Assembly (NCBI GenBank): GCA_031430315.1
Contig: JANPBI010000158.1
Span: forward strand, 1-6,907
Direction: 5' to 3'
DNA: 6,907 nt
From: JAJNPS01 sp031430315
GTDB lineage: Bacteria; Pseudomonadota; Alphaproteobacteria; Rhodobacterales; Rhodobacteraceae
In this document: positions 1-6,617 of the stretch, piece by piece
How positions within the stretch are numbered: the first letter of the stretch is position 1
How the letters are laid out: each line of letters begins with the position of its first letter
Position numbers and translations under genes: made by a program
Notes under the pieces: generated by a model
What the model was told of the DNA's origin: nothing
Databases searched by the model: none
The model's input: the letters and a program-made list of their open reading frames with translations, nothing else

Positions 1-2
1 CC

Positions 3-1316
3 CGGGCCAACCTGCTGGATCTGTCGCGGCGCTTGGGCATCCATGAAGCACAATCCGCAATAACCCCGGATGCGATCGTGGCCGACATGCGGAGCCGGAT
101 CACGATCGAGCGGAAATCCTCTTTCGTCACCGTCTCTTTCGCCGCCCCGTCGGCCCGGCTTTCTGCCGAAGTGACCAATGATATCGTCACCTCGATCCTG
201 CAGGAAAGTGTTGCCCTGCGCACCTCAGCCTCGGGGCAGACGCTGGAGTTCTTTGATCAGGAAGTGGCCCGGTTGAGCGACGATCTGGCCCTGCAAAGCC
301 AGAAGATCCTAACCTTCAAGCTGGCCAACAAGGATGCGCTGCCCGACAGCCTTGATTACCGGCGCGCGCGTCAGGGGTCGCAGCAGGAACGGGTTCTGCA
401 GATCGAACGCCAGCTGTCGTCCCTGACCGACCGCCGCGCGAAGATGATCGAGCTTTATGAGCGTACCGGCGAGGTCGATACCGGGGGCGAGACTGCACCG
501 CGCAGCCCCGAAGAAAAAAGGCTGCAGGATCTGCGCCGGCAGTTGTCGACGGCCCTGGTCGTTTATGCGCCGCAGAACCCGCGGGTGAGGGTGCTGGAGG
601 CACAGATCACGGCACTTGAGGCAACGGTGGCCGCACAGATCGGGGCGACCGGGGATGCGGCGGCGGAACAGCTGTCGCCCTATGAGTTGCAATTGTCCGA
701 TATGGATGCCCAGATCGCCTTTCAGACGACCCAGAAGCAGGAACTTGAAGCCGAGCTTGTCGCACTCAAGGCTTCGATCGACGCGACGCCTGCGAATGCA
801 ATCCAGATCGACGTGCTGCAGCGCGACTACAATGCCATCGAGAACCAGTATTCGCAGGCCGTCTCGGCGCAGGCCCAGGCGGCAACCGGCGACCGGATCG
901 AGGCGCTGTCCAAGGGGCAGCGCATCTCGGTGGTCGAACAGGCCACGGTGCCGGGATCGCCGGACAGCCCGAACCGGCCGCTGATCGCGGCGGGTGCAGT
1001 GGCGGCGGGGATCGGACTTGGGGCGGCGGTAGTGCTGCTGATGGAGGTCTTGAACCGCTCGATCCAGCGCCCTGTCGATCTGAGCAACCGGCTGGGGGTG
1101 CAGGCCTTCGGATCGGTGCCTTATATTCGCACGGCACGCGAACTACGGTGGCGGCGCTCGGCGATTTCGCTGGCGCTACTGGTGGGGCTGGTCGGTATTC
1201 CGGCCACGCTTTACGCGCTGCATGTCTATTATCTGCCGCTTGACCTGCTGGTGACGCAGGTTCTTGAAAAGTCGGGTCTTGCCGCACTTAGGGCAAAACT
1301 TGGTCTTGGATCGTAG
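3..1316 (+). CDS. Wzz/GumC-type polysaccharide chain-length determinant, 5' end outside window
   Basis: Inner-membrane polysaccharide co-polymerase that sets chain length and links polymerisation to export of an exopolysaccharide. The frame is open to the left edge (visible residues before the first possible start read RANLLDLSRRL, typical of the family), so the TTG at 33 is not taken as the start and the N-terminal membrane segment is missing. The 437 visible residues contain a long charged coiled-coil region (about 80-280), then a GNVR-like segment with the pattern LQRDYNAIENQY, then the proline-rich stretch VPGSPDSPNRP just before a glycine-rich membrane helix (about 326-349). A cytoplasmic linker containing NRSIQRPVDLSNRLG and VPYIRT follows, then a further hydrophobic helix (about 386-409). 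The cognate kinase begins 14 bp downstream. The kinase domain is a separate gene, unlike fused Wzc or ExoP. Family assignment is firm; the specific polymer is unknown. Confidence 0.9.
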   Translation, partial: RANLLDLSRRLGIHEAQSAITPDAIVADMRSRITIERKSSFVTVSFAAPSARLSAEVTNDIVTSILQESVALRTSASGQTLEFFDQEVARLSDDLALQSQKILTFKLANKDALPDSLDYRRARQGSQQERVLQIERQLSSLTDRRAKMIELYERTGEVDTGGETAPRSPEEKRLQDLRRQLSTALVVYAPQNPRVRVLEAQITALEATVAAQIGATGDAAAEQLSPYELQLSDMDAQIAFQTTQKQELEAELVALKASIDATPANAIQIDVLQRDYNAIENQYSQAVSAQAQAATGDRIEALSKGQRISVVEQATVPGSPDSPNRPLIAAGAVAAGIGLGAAVVLLMEVLNRSIQRPVDLSNRLGVQAFGSVPYIRTARELRWRRSAISLALLVGLVGIPATLYALHVYYLPLDLLVTQVLEKSGLAALRAKLGLGS

Positions 1317-1323
1317 GGAAGGG
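1315..1323 (+). promoter_or_regulatory. Ribosome binding site of the tyrosine kinase gene
   Basis: AGGGAAGGG lies 7 nt before the ATG at 1331 and overlaps the stop codon of the preceding Wzz-like gene. It fixes the start and supports co-translation of the two genes in one transcript. Confidence 0.6.
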
Positions 1324-1330
1324 TCAAGCG

Positions 1331-2188
1331 ATGGAACGCATCCAGTCAGCGATCAGCAAGGCCCGTGCGGCGCGCGAGGGCAAGGCGCTTGATCCCGCGG
1401 CCGCGCAGGCAACGGCGGGTGGTGGGGCGACAGGGCTCGCAGCGGGGCAGGTCCCCGCATCCCGGCCCATCCCGCAAAACGACAACTGGGCGGCACTGCC
1501 CGAGATTGTGGTTTTGCCGCGGGTGCTGGCCAGTCATCGCATCGTCACGAACATGGTCGGCCCTGCCGCCACGGCCTTTGACGTGATCCGCACCCGGCTT
1601 TTGCAGCAGATGCGCACGCAGGGCTGGAAGCGGCTTGGCATCACCTCGCCCGGCCCGGCCTGTGGGAAGACAATGACCTGCCTGAACCTGGCGTTCAGTA
1701 TCGCGCGCCAGCCCGATTTGCGGACCGTCCTGATCGATGCCGACCTGCGCCGCCCGTCGATGGGCAAGGTGCTGGAACTGAAGACGCGGGCGCAAATTTC
1801 AGAGGTGCTGCAGGGGCATGCTGATCCGGCGGCACATCTGGCGCGGGTTGCGGGGCTGAACCTGGCGATCGGCACCAATCAGGTGCCGGTGCGCAATTCG
1901 GCCGAGCTTTTGCAATCGGCTACCACGCAGGCCGCCCTGAGTGCGATCGAAGAGCGGTATGCGCCCGACCTGATGATCTTCGATCTGCCACCGACGCAGG
2001 TCGGTGACGACGTGATGGCCTTTGTCAATCAGCTGGATTGTGTGCTGATCGTGGCGGCGGCCGGCACGACGACGATCGATGAGGTCGATCATTGCGAGCG
2101 CGAGCTGGCGGCGCAAACCAATGTGCTGGGCGTGGTCCTGAACAAGTGCCGCTATCTGGATCGCCGGCAGAGCTACGACTACTACTGA
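1331..2188 (+). CDS. CpsD/CapB-family bacterial tyrosine autokinase (BY-kinase)
   Basis: Cytoplasmic P-loop tyrosine kinase that pairs with the preceding Wzz-like membrane protein; cycles of autophosphorylation are known to control polysaccharide length and export in this family. The 285 residues show a low-complexity Ala/Gly/Pro segment (about 20-50), then a Walker A loop SPGPACGKT (106-114, Lys113), Walker A' motif LIDADLRRP (134-142, Asp136 and Asp138) and Walker B motif LMIFDLPP (214-221, Asp218). The C-terminus carries a small tyrosine cluster, YLDRRQSYDYY (Tyr275, 282, 284, 285), the usual autophosphorylation tail. The length fits a stand-alone kinase domain, as in Gram-positive CpsD, rather than Wzc. 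The ATG has a good ribosome site. The N-terminal MERIQSAISKARAAR is the amphipathic segment often seen in these kinases. A ParA/MinD-like ATPase is the main alternative, but the tyrosine tail and Wzz neighbour argue against it. Confidence 0.92.
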   Translation: MERIQSAISKARAAREGKALDPAAAQATAGGGATGLAAGQVPASRPIPQNDNWAALPEIVVLPRVLASHRIVTNMVGPAATAFDVIRTRLLQQMRTQGWKRLGITSPGPACGKTMTCLNLAFSIARQPDLRTVLIDADLRRPSMGKVLELKTRAQISEVLQGHADPAAHLARVAGLNLAIGTNQVPVRNSAELLQSATTQAALSAIEERYAPDLMIFDLPPTQVGDDVMAFVNQLDCVLIVAAAGTTTIDEVDHCERELAAQTNVLGVVLNKCRYLDRRQSYDYY

Positions 2189-2213
2189 GCGACCGATCCG
2201 GGGTGAAAATACA

Positions 2214-2250
2214 CAAAGGGCCGGAGTTTCCCCCAGCCCTTTGCGTTTCT
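2214..2250. terminator. Probable bidirectional terminator hairpin between convergent genes
   Basis: Perfect 8-bp stem CAAAGGGC (2214-2221) with GCCCTTTG (2236-2243) and a 14-nt loop. It lies 26 bp after the kinase stop and 42 bp beyond the stop of the convergent VPLPA-CTERM gene. On + the stem is followed by CGTTTCTTGG; on - by TGTGTATTTTC. Both tails are only moderately T-rich, so rho-independent termination is likely but not certain. Confidence 0.6.
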
Positions 2251-2260
2251 TGGTGTTCAA

Positions 2261-2276
2261 GCCCGACGGATCGGGC
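2261..2276 (-). terminator. Second small hairpin just past the VPLPA-CTERM stop codon
   Basis: Perfect 6-bp stem GCCCGA/TCGGGC around a CGGA tetraloop, 8 nt beyond the stop codon of the - strand gene. It has no T-run on the - strand, so it may instead protect the 3' end of the mRNA or help the larger hairpin at 2214-2243. Confidence 0.3.
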
Positions 2277-2284
2277 CTGCCAGA

Positions 2285-2941
2285 TCAGACCTGCTTGCGA
2301 CGACGCGCAACAGCCAGACCGCCGATTGCGGTCAGCAGCAACAGACCGCCGGCCGGCAGCGGAACTGCCGCAATATTGCCAAGTTCGAAGGCGTTCTTGG
2401 TGAAACCATTGCCAGAAGAGGCAAACGAGACCGAGTCAAACTTCAGACCACTTACCTTTATCCAACTGGTCGGACCTTCTGTCGTCGTCGTTCCCGCGAA
2501 AGTGGCGCCGAGCGCTCCGCCATCGATGGTGAAGACAGTGGTTCCGCCAAGCGCGAACGTCAGGACGTTGTACACGTCCGGCGAACCCCAGAGCATGCTG
2601 AAGGACGTGCGAACCGAGTTCAGGAACATGACCACGGGCGAGTTGGCCGGGAACTCGTCTGCATCGTTGGTCTTGCCTTCCACAAACCAGTAGGGCGTCT
2701 TGTCGTCGCCGTAAGGCGATTTGGCGACTGACCCGCCAGGGTTGGGCGCCGAGTTCGATTTGATAAGGCCCACACCGGAATAAGGCGACGGAACGAAAGA
2801 GGCACCGCCGGGGATGCTCAGCGAATTGGCCTTGTCCAGGACCGGTGTGCTGTCGATCATCACCATCGTCGCTGCATTCGCGCCAAGCGCCGCCACAACA
2901 CCGAAGCAAGCTGCAAGAGCGAGCGTTTTAATCTTTTCCAT
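2285..2941 (-). CDS. Secreted VPLPA-CTERM sorting-domain protein (predicted exosortase substrate)
   Basis: Predicted surface protein exported by Sec and then processed by an exosortase. The 218 residues begin with a signal peptide (MEKIKT, hydrophobic core LALAACFGVVAALG, likely cleavage after ANA or ANAA at 23-24). The mature part is rich in Gly, Ser and Thr and has no cysteine. It contains LWGSPDVYNVLTF at about 117-129, resembling the WGS-D-YN segment I recall from other exosortase-dependent surface proteins. The C-terminus is a full sorting signal: VPLPA (193-197), hydrophobic helix (about 198-211), then the basic tail RRRKQV. In known genomes such proteins accompany exosortases and exopolysaccharide loci, which fits the neighbours. 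The gene is monocistronic and convergent with the kinase. Its Shine-Dalgarno is weak (AGAAAAG about 9 nt before ATG). The sorting signal is certain by eye; the molecular role of the mature domain is unknown. Confidence 0.9.
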   Translation of the reverse strand: MEKIKTLALAACFGVVAALGANAATMVMIDSTPVLDKANSLSIPGGASFVPSPYSGVGLIKSNSAPNPGGSVAKSPYGDDKTPYWFVEGKTNDADEFPANSPVVMFLNSVRTSFSMLWGSPDVYNVLTFALGGTTVFTIDGGALGATFAGTTTTEGPTSWIKVSGLKFDSVSFASSGNGFTKNAFELGNIAAVPLPAGGLLLLTAIGGLAVARRRKQV

Positions 2942-3128
2942 TTGATCACACTTTTCTAATAGAAGTTACCGAGGCTGGCTGTCCCGCAGAAGCAGGTCCG
3001 CCGTATTCATAACATATTTCTGCCACATGGCACAGCCGAAAACCGCTCATTCTGCAGGGTTTCTGCGCCACAGCATGCCAAACGATAGTTCAGGTCAGGG
3101 GCACTACCCTGGATTGTGTTCGTCGCCG

Positions 3129-3154
3129 GGATCGCACGACCCGCCCCGCGATCC
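3129..3154. repeat. Inverted repeat in the intergenic region
   Basis: Perfect 7-bp arms GGATCGC (3129-3135) and GCGATCC (3148-3154) around a 12-nt loop; two more outer pairs form after one mismatch. On + it is followed by GGGCTTTGTT. It could be a weak terminator, an operator, or chance in GC-rich DNA. Confidence 0.3.
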
Positions 3155-3290
3155 GGGCTTTGTTGCCGGAGCGTAAACAATAAATGCCCAAACTTGAAGC
3201 ACTCTGCGAGCGGCCCAGGCGAATGCGGCACCGGGCTATATGCCAAGGCGGCGACGGCACCACCCCGGCGCCACGCCAGATGGGGCAAAA

Positions 3291-3305
3291 CCGAATTTGA
3301 TTCGG
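3291..3305. repeat. Short dyad CCGAAT-TTG-ATTCGG
   Basis: Perfect 6-bp arms with a 3-bp centre, 193 bp before the first glycosyltransferase start. The size suits a dimeric repressor operator, but no second copy was seen in the window and no regulator can be named. Confidence 0.25.
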
Positions 3306-3397
3306 GGCTGTCTGGTGCTATCCGCCACCCGGACCTCACCATGGTGTGGCCTGCATCCCGCCCTCTGGTCGGGTGCCGCAGGACTTGATGCTGACCG

Positions 3398-3427
3398 GTC
3401 TTTCCCGTAGCAAGATGCGTCTTTCCC
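3398..3427. repeat. Direct repeat pair GTCTTTCCC with 21-bp period
   Basis: GTCTTTCCC occurs at 3398-3406 and again at 3419-3427. The similarity extends beyond the 9 identical bases (GTAGCAAGAT versus ATTGCAGGAT). The period of 21 bp equals two helical turns, and the pair ends 70 bp before the glycosyltransferase ATG, a position suited to an activator or repressor binding in tandem. No matching regulator is known from the window. Confidence 0.35.
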
Positions 3428-3497
3428 ATTGCAGGATCGGGGGCGGATCGGTTTTTTCGTGCGACAAAGGTCGTGCCTGTTTTCGGGATACCCGCCC

Positions 3498-4445
3498 ATG
3501 ACCCAGCCCGTCCTGTCGATCCTGATCATCAGCTATAACACGCGTGAGATGACGCTGGCCTGCCTGCGCTCGGTCGCGGCCCAGACCCGCACGCCGCATG
3601 AGGTGATCGTGCTGGACAATGCCTCGGCCGATGGGTCGGCCGCCGCGATTGCCGCGGAATTTCCCGATGTCCGTCTGCTGGCCGAGGATGAAAACCACGG
3701 CTTTGCCCGGGCCAACAACATCGCGGCAAAACACGCCAAGGGCGAGTACCTCCTGCTTCTGAACCCCGATACCGTGGTTCTGGACGGCGCGCTGGACCGC
3801 CTTCTTGCCTTCGCGCGGCGGTTGCCTGCCGCAAAGATATGGGGCGGACGCACGGTGTTCGCCGATGGCAGCCTGAACCCCGCCTCGTGCTGGCGGCGGA
3901 TGACGTTGTGGAACCTCTTTTGCCGTGCGACAGGGCTTACCGGCATCTTCCGCAACAGCGCGCTTTTCAATTCCGAAGGTTATGGCGGCTGGGACCGGAT
4001 GACTGAGCGCGAGGTTGATATCGTGACCGGCTGCCTGTTCCTGCTCGCACGGGACGACTGGACCCGGCTCGACGGGTTCGACCCGGCCTTGTTCATGTAT
4101 GCCGAAGAGGCCGACCTCTGCCTGCGCGCCCGCAAGACGATCTTGGCCCGCCCCCGCGTCACGCCGGATGTGGTTATCGTTCATCATGGCGGCGCGTCCG
4201 AAAAGGTCCTGGCCGACAAGATGGTCCGCCTGCTGCGTGCCAAGCGCGAGTTGATCCGACGGCACTTTCCAGTGTGGCAGCAACCGCTGGCTATGGCGTT
4301 GTTCGACATCGTCCCGGTCAGCCGCAGGTTGGCGCTCAACGGGATGACACTTCTGCGGCCCGGTGGGGCACGGCGATCGGAAAGCGCCCGCGTCTGGACC
4401 GAGATCTGGGAGCGTCGGGACGAATGGAGGAAAGCACTTGTCTGA
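3498..4445 (+). CDS. Family 2 glycosyltransferase, rhamnosyltransferase-like (WbbL type)
   Basis: Inverting GT-A enzyme expected to transfer a sugar from a nucleotide donor to a growing lipid-linked oligosaccharide at the cytoplasmic face of the inner membrane. The 315 residues begin LSILIISYNTREMTLACLRS, with VIVLDNASADGS (Asp40, Asn41) for nucleotide binding. NPD at 89-91 takes the place of the canonical DXD metal motif, which is usual in the WbbL-like branch. The acceptor-side motif GFDPALFMYAEEADLCLRAR (193-212) places Glu203-Glu204 at the expected catalytic base site, and HHGG follows at 229-232. The open frame begins at 3429, but homology begins only after the ATG at 3498, which has a modest GGGAT 8 nt upstream, so that start is chosen. 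The downstream GT overlaps its last 8 bp. Donor and acceptor sugars cannot be read from the sequence. Confidence 0.88.
   Translation: MTQPVLSILIISYNTREMTLACLRSVAAQTRTPHEVIVLDNASADGSAAAIAAEFPDVRLLAEDENHGFARANNIAAKHAKGEYLLLLNPDTVVLDGALDRLLAFARRLPAAKIWGGRTVFADGSLNPASCWRRMTLWNLFCRATGLTGIFRNSALFNSEGYGGWDRMTEREVDIVTGCLFLLARDDWTRLDGFDPALFMYAEEADLCLRARKTILARPRVTPDVVIVHHGGASEKVLADKMVRLLRAKRELIRRHFPVWQQPLAMALFDIVPVSRRLALNGMTLLRPGGARRSESARVWTEIWERRDEWRKALV
4425..4433 (+). promoter_or_regulatory. Ribosome binding site deciding a TTG start
   Basis: TGGAGGAAA places GGAGG 7 nt before the TTG at 4438. The site lies inside the end of the upstream glycosyltransferase gene. Its strength and spacing, together with the point where GT2 homology begins, favour TTG 4438 over the in-frame GTG at 4363. 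Confidence 0.6.
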
Positions 4446-5349
4446 GGTTCGCGGGAAAATATCGGTCGTCGTTCCACATCTTAACCAGCCCGAAATGCTG
4501 GAGCACTGCCTGCGCTCGCTCAGTCAGGGCAACCGCCGCCCTGACGAAATCATCGTCGTCGACAACGGTTCGGCCGCGATGCCCGAGGCAATTTGCGCCG
4601 CCCATCCCGGCACACGGCTTTTGCAGGAAACTACACCGGGGCCGGGGCCCGCGCGCAATCTGGGCGTGGCGGCCAGTTCCGGCGACGTCCTTGCCTTCAT
4701 TGATGCGGATTGCCTGGCAGATACGAACTGGCTGGCCGCCGCCGAAGCGGCCCTCGCCGATCCCGCTGCAACCATTCTGGGGGGAGACGTGCGGATTGCC
4801 GTGACCGATCCATCGCGACTGACTCTGCTCGAAGCGTATGAGAGCATCTATGCCTATCGGATGGACCGCTACATTGCCCGCGAGGGGTTCACCGGCACCG
4901 GCAATCTGGTGGTGCGCCGGGCCGTCTTCGAAGCCGTCGGCCCTTTCGCCGGACTTTCGGTGGCCGAAGACCGGGACTGGGGGCATCGCGCCACCGCGGC
5001 GGGTTACCAGATACGCTATGTCGACCGAATGAAGGTCTATCATCCCGCCCGCCCAAACTTTACCGACATGCAGGAAAAGCTCGCGCGGCACATGGCGCAT
5101 GACTATGTGCTGGCCTGCAGCCGGCCCGGCGGACGGCTGCGATTTGCTGCCAAGACGGCTGCCATGGGGCTGTCACCACTGGCCGAGATTCCACATATCC
5201 TGACTTCGGACCGTGTCACCGGCCCGCGCAACCGCGCACTGGCCTTTGCCGGACTGGTCCGCATCCGCGCCTACCGCGCCGGCAAGATGGCCTGGCTTCT
5301 GATGGGCGGCGATCCCGAGCGCCTTTCAGGGGCTTGGAACCGCGGATAG
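4438..5349 (+). CDS. Family 2 glycosyltransferase
   Basis: GT-A fold sugar transferase, probably acting on the same lipid-linked repeat unit as the enzyme encoded just upstream. From the TTG start there are 303 residues. KISVVVPHLNQPEMLEHCLRS is the first strand and helix, IIVVDNGS (38-45, Asp42) binds nucleotide, PGPGPARNLG (67-76) follows, and FIDADC supplies a clean DXD motif (Asp89, Asp91). The acceptor motif AEDRDWGHRATAAGY (176-190) has Glu177-Asp178 as candidate base, and YHPARP follows at 201-206. The C-terminal part (about 235-290) is basic with short hydrophobic stretches that may attach it to the membrane. TTG overlaps the stop of the preceding gene by 8 bp, so translation is probably coupled. 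The specific sugar is unknown. Confidence 0.87.
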   Translation: MSEVRGKISVVVPHLNQPEMLEHCLRSLSQGNRRPDEIIVVDNGSAAMPEAICAAHPGTRLLQETTPGPGPARNLGVAASSGDVLAFIDADCLADTNWLAAAEAALADPAATILGGDVRIAVTDPSRLTLLEAYESIYAYRMDRYIAREGFTGTGNLVVRRAVFEAVGPFAGLSVAEDRDWGHRATAAGYQIRYVDRMKVYHPARPNFTDMQEKLARHMAHDYVLACSRPGGRLRFAAKTAAMGLSPLAEIPHILTSDRVTGPRNRALAFAGLVRIRAYRAGKMAWLLMGGDPERLSGAWNRG

Positions 5350-5353
5350 CGCC

Positions 5354-6250
5354 CTAACCCCGCGCCAGTGCCAGCCAGACCCGGCGCAGCCAGAGTGCGG
5401 GATCAAAGGGTCGCGCCCCCAGCGCTTGCCCGATCGCCGCCCGCGCCCCAAGTATATCGCCCAGACGGCGCTTCTCACCCGCGATGGACCGATAGTGATT
5501 GGCAAGAACAGCAGGCCGCCGCTCCAGCAGATCAAGATTTTTCGCCACGACCCGCTCGCGCGCAAAGGCCCGCTTTTCGCGCGACCGGGTGATGCTGTTC
5601 TCCGAGAAATACTGCCGCACCAGCGCCTCATCGACAAAGGCGAACGGCCCCAGACGCGCCAACCGCAGCACGCAGTCCCAGTCGACAAGGGCGGGAAGGG
5701 TTTCGTCGAAACCGCCCAGCTTCTCCAGCAGGTCGCGGCGGGCGACAAGCGTCTGGGTGCTGATCAGACTGGTCCGCAGCAGCGCCTCCAGAATATCGCC
5801 CTCACGCAAACCAAACGTGGCGTCGGGGAAATACCGCTCGGCCATCGCCGGCGCGCCACCCGCCATGGGCGCCCCCACGATCGTCATGCCGCAATAGCCG
5901 CCGACACACCCCGCCCCCATCACCGCGATCCGCGCCATCTGCTTCTCCAGCTTTTCGGGCAGCCATTCGTCATCGCTGTCCTGAAACGCCACCCAGATGC
6001 CGCGGGCCTGTGCGATGCCTGTGTTACGCGCCGCACTGACCCCCAAGTTGCGCGGATTGGCCAGGGGCCGCAAACGCGGGTCGCTCACCCCGTCCAGCGC
6101 CGCCATCGTGCCGTCGGTCGAGCCGTCGTCGACAACCAGCAGTTCAAAATCCGCATAGGTCTGGGCCAACACGCTGCCCACCGCTGCACGGATCGTATCC
6201 GCCCGGTTGAAGGCGGGGATCACCACAGAGACGGTGGGGCGGTCGGTCAT
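5354..6250 (-). CDS. Family 2 glycosyltransferase, opposite strand
   Basis: Inverting sugar transferase of the large GT2 group. The 298 residues start TVSVVIPAFNRADTIRAAV, then LLVVDDGSTDGT (Asp41-Asp42), NPRNLGVSAARNTGIAQA (65-82) and FQDSDDEWLPEKLEKQ (89-104), where DSDD (91-94) is the metal/nucleotide motif. LGGFDETLPALVDWDCVLRLA (178-198) corresponds to the acceptor loop, with VDWD where many relatives have EDWD; this could matter for the catalytic base. YFSENSITRSREK (214-226) is a usual element of this branch. The ATG at 6250 is supported by GAGG 5 nt upstream. Its stop lies 4 bp from that of the convergent GT. It is probably in the same polysaccharide pathway, but is transcribed from its own promoter. 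Confidence 0.87.
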   Translation of the reverse strand: MTDRPTVSVVIPAFNRADTIRAAVGSVLAQTYADFELLVVDDGSTDGTMAALDGVSDPRLRPLANPRNLGVSAARNTGIAQARGIWVAFQDSDDEWLPEKLEKQMARIAVMGAGCVGGYCGMTIVGAPMAGGAPAMAERYFPDATFGLREGDILEALLRTSLISTQTLVARRDLLEKLGGFDETLPALVDWDCVLRLARLGPFAFVDEALVRQYFSENSITRSREKRAFARERVVAKNLDLLERRPAVLANHYRSIAGEKRRLGDILGARAAIGQALGARPFDPALWLRRVWLALARG

Positions 6251-6322
6251 CAGGGCCTCGAAAAATCAACGGAGATGGGGCGCAGAGACCTTGGAACCGC
6301 TGGGTTTCAGCATCACAGTAAG

Positions 6323-6352
6323 ATATTAATGCACATTTGCGGGCAATGTCAG
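6323..6352 (-). promoter_or_regulatory. Candidate sigma-70-type promoter of the - strand glycosyltransferase
   Basis: On - the sequence reads CTGACA (6347-6352), an 18-bp spacer, then TAATAT (6323-6328). CTGACA matches five of six bases of TTGACA; TAATAT matches four of six of TATAAT. The expected transcript start would give a leader of about 65 nt before the ATG at 6250. The prediction is by eye only. Confidence 0.35.
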
Positions 6353-6394
6353 GGGTAATCCCACCCGCACCTCTTCGTCAAATCACCACTCAAC

Positions 6395-6430
6395 CTTCTG
6401 GGGCGCTACAGACTTCTGGGGCGCTACAGA
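6395..6430. repeat. Perfect tandem duplication of an 18-bp unit
   Basis: CTTCTGGGGCGCTACAGA occurs at 6395-6412 and again immediately at 6413-6430. The unit is a multiple of three, so it does not break the open frame running through it on -. Two copies with no divergence suggest a recent slippage duplication. Confidence 0.85.
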
Positions 6431-6524
6431 AATGCATTCCTACTATTTCATCGAGCCCACGTGGGTAGATTCCCTTCGAGAAGTGAGCCTCTGCGTGAGT
6501 TGCAGCAGCTTTCCTCATGCGCTT

Positions 6525-6617
6525 GGCTCTGATGATGTGACCGTCCTCCTTTGTGGATCCTAAAAGACCCACCTTGGAACAGCGATGCCGTCGGGGAGCG
6601 GTCACATCATCAGAGCC
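6525..6617. repeat. Perfect 19-bp inverted repeat around a 55-bp spacer
   Basis: GGCTCTGATGATGTGACCG at 6525-6543 is matched exactly by its reverse complement at 6599-6617. The 93-bp unit could be a miniature transposable element, a large RNA hairpin, or the product of an inverted duplication. No flanking target duplication is seen. An AAAGGAGG lies on - just inside the left arm (6545-6552), but no start codon is suitably placed behind it. Confidence 0.85.

Larger units (their letters stand above)
2942..3497. other. 556-bp intergenic region, no supportable gene
   Basis: This gap separates the divergently transcribed VPLPA-CTERM gene and first glycosyltransferase and should hold both promoters. 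I could not find a convincing -35/-10 pair for either. Small dyads are present: TGCCA-CA-TGGCA at 3021-3032, GGATCGC/GCGATCC at 3129-3154, and CCGAAT-TTG-ATTCGG at 3291-3305. A direct repeat pair lies at 3398-3427. A 140-codon open frame on - (3007-3429) has no recognisable motif or start signal and is not called. No tRNA or known riboswitch pattern was recognised. Confidence 0.6.
6251..6617. other. Gene-free stretch with repeats, lower GC than the sugar-transferase genes
   Basis: No coding region can be supported here. A 71-codon open frame on - (6390-6605) runs through the tandem repeat and one inverted-repeat arm and shows no recognisable domain. Base composition is visibly less GC-rich than the preceding genes, as expected for horizontally acquired or decaying DNA. 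Confidence 0.5.

Noticed and set aside
2092..2693. Open frames on + across and opposite the VPLPA-CTERM gene
   Set aside because: They cross the terminator hairpin and lie antisense to a gene with a clear signal peptide and sorting signal.
3020..3035. CTG-N10-CAG resembling a LuxR-type box upstream of the VPLPA-CTERM gene, overlapping the dyad TGCCA-CA-TGGCA
   Set aside because: Only the six outer bases fit, the two symmetry centres do not coincide, and such a pattern is expected about once or twice by chance in a window of this size.
3028..3040. TGGCAC resembling the -24 element of a sigma-54 promoter, of interest because PEP-CTERM genes can be sigma-54 controlled
   Set aside because: No GC-containing -12 element follows at the right spacing, and it points away from the VPLPA-CTERM gene.
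3007..3429. 140-codon open frame on - in the intergenic region
   Set aside because: No recognisable motif, no ribosome site and unlikely composition; long open frames arise by chance in GC-rich DNA.
6395..6430. Possible CRISPR array
   Set aside because: The two copies are directly adjacent without spacers and there are only two.
6390..6605. 71-codon open frame on - containing the tandem repeat
   Set aside because: It begins inside one arm of the 19-bp inverted repeat, includes a duplicated unit and resembles no family I know.
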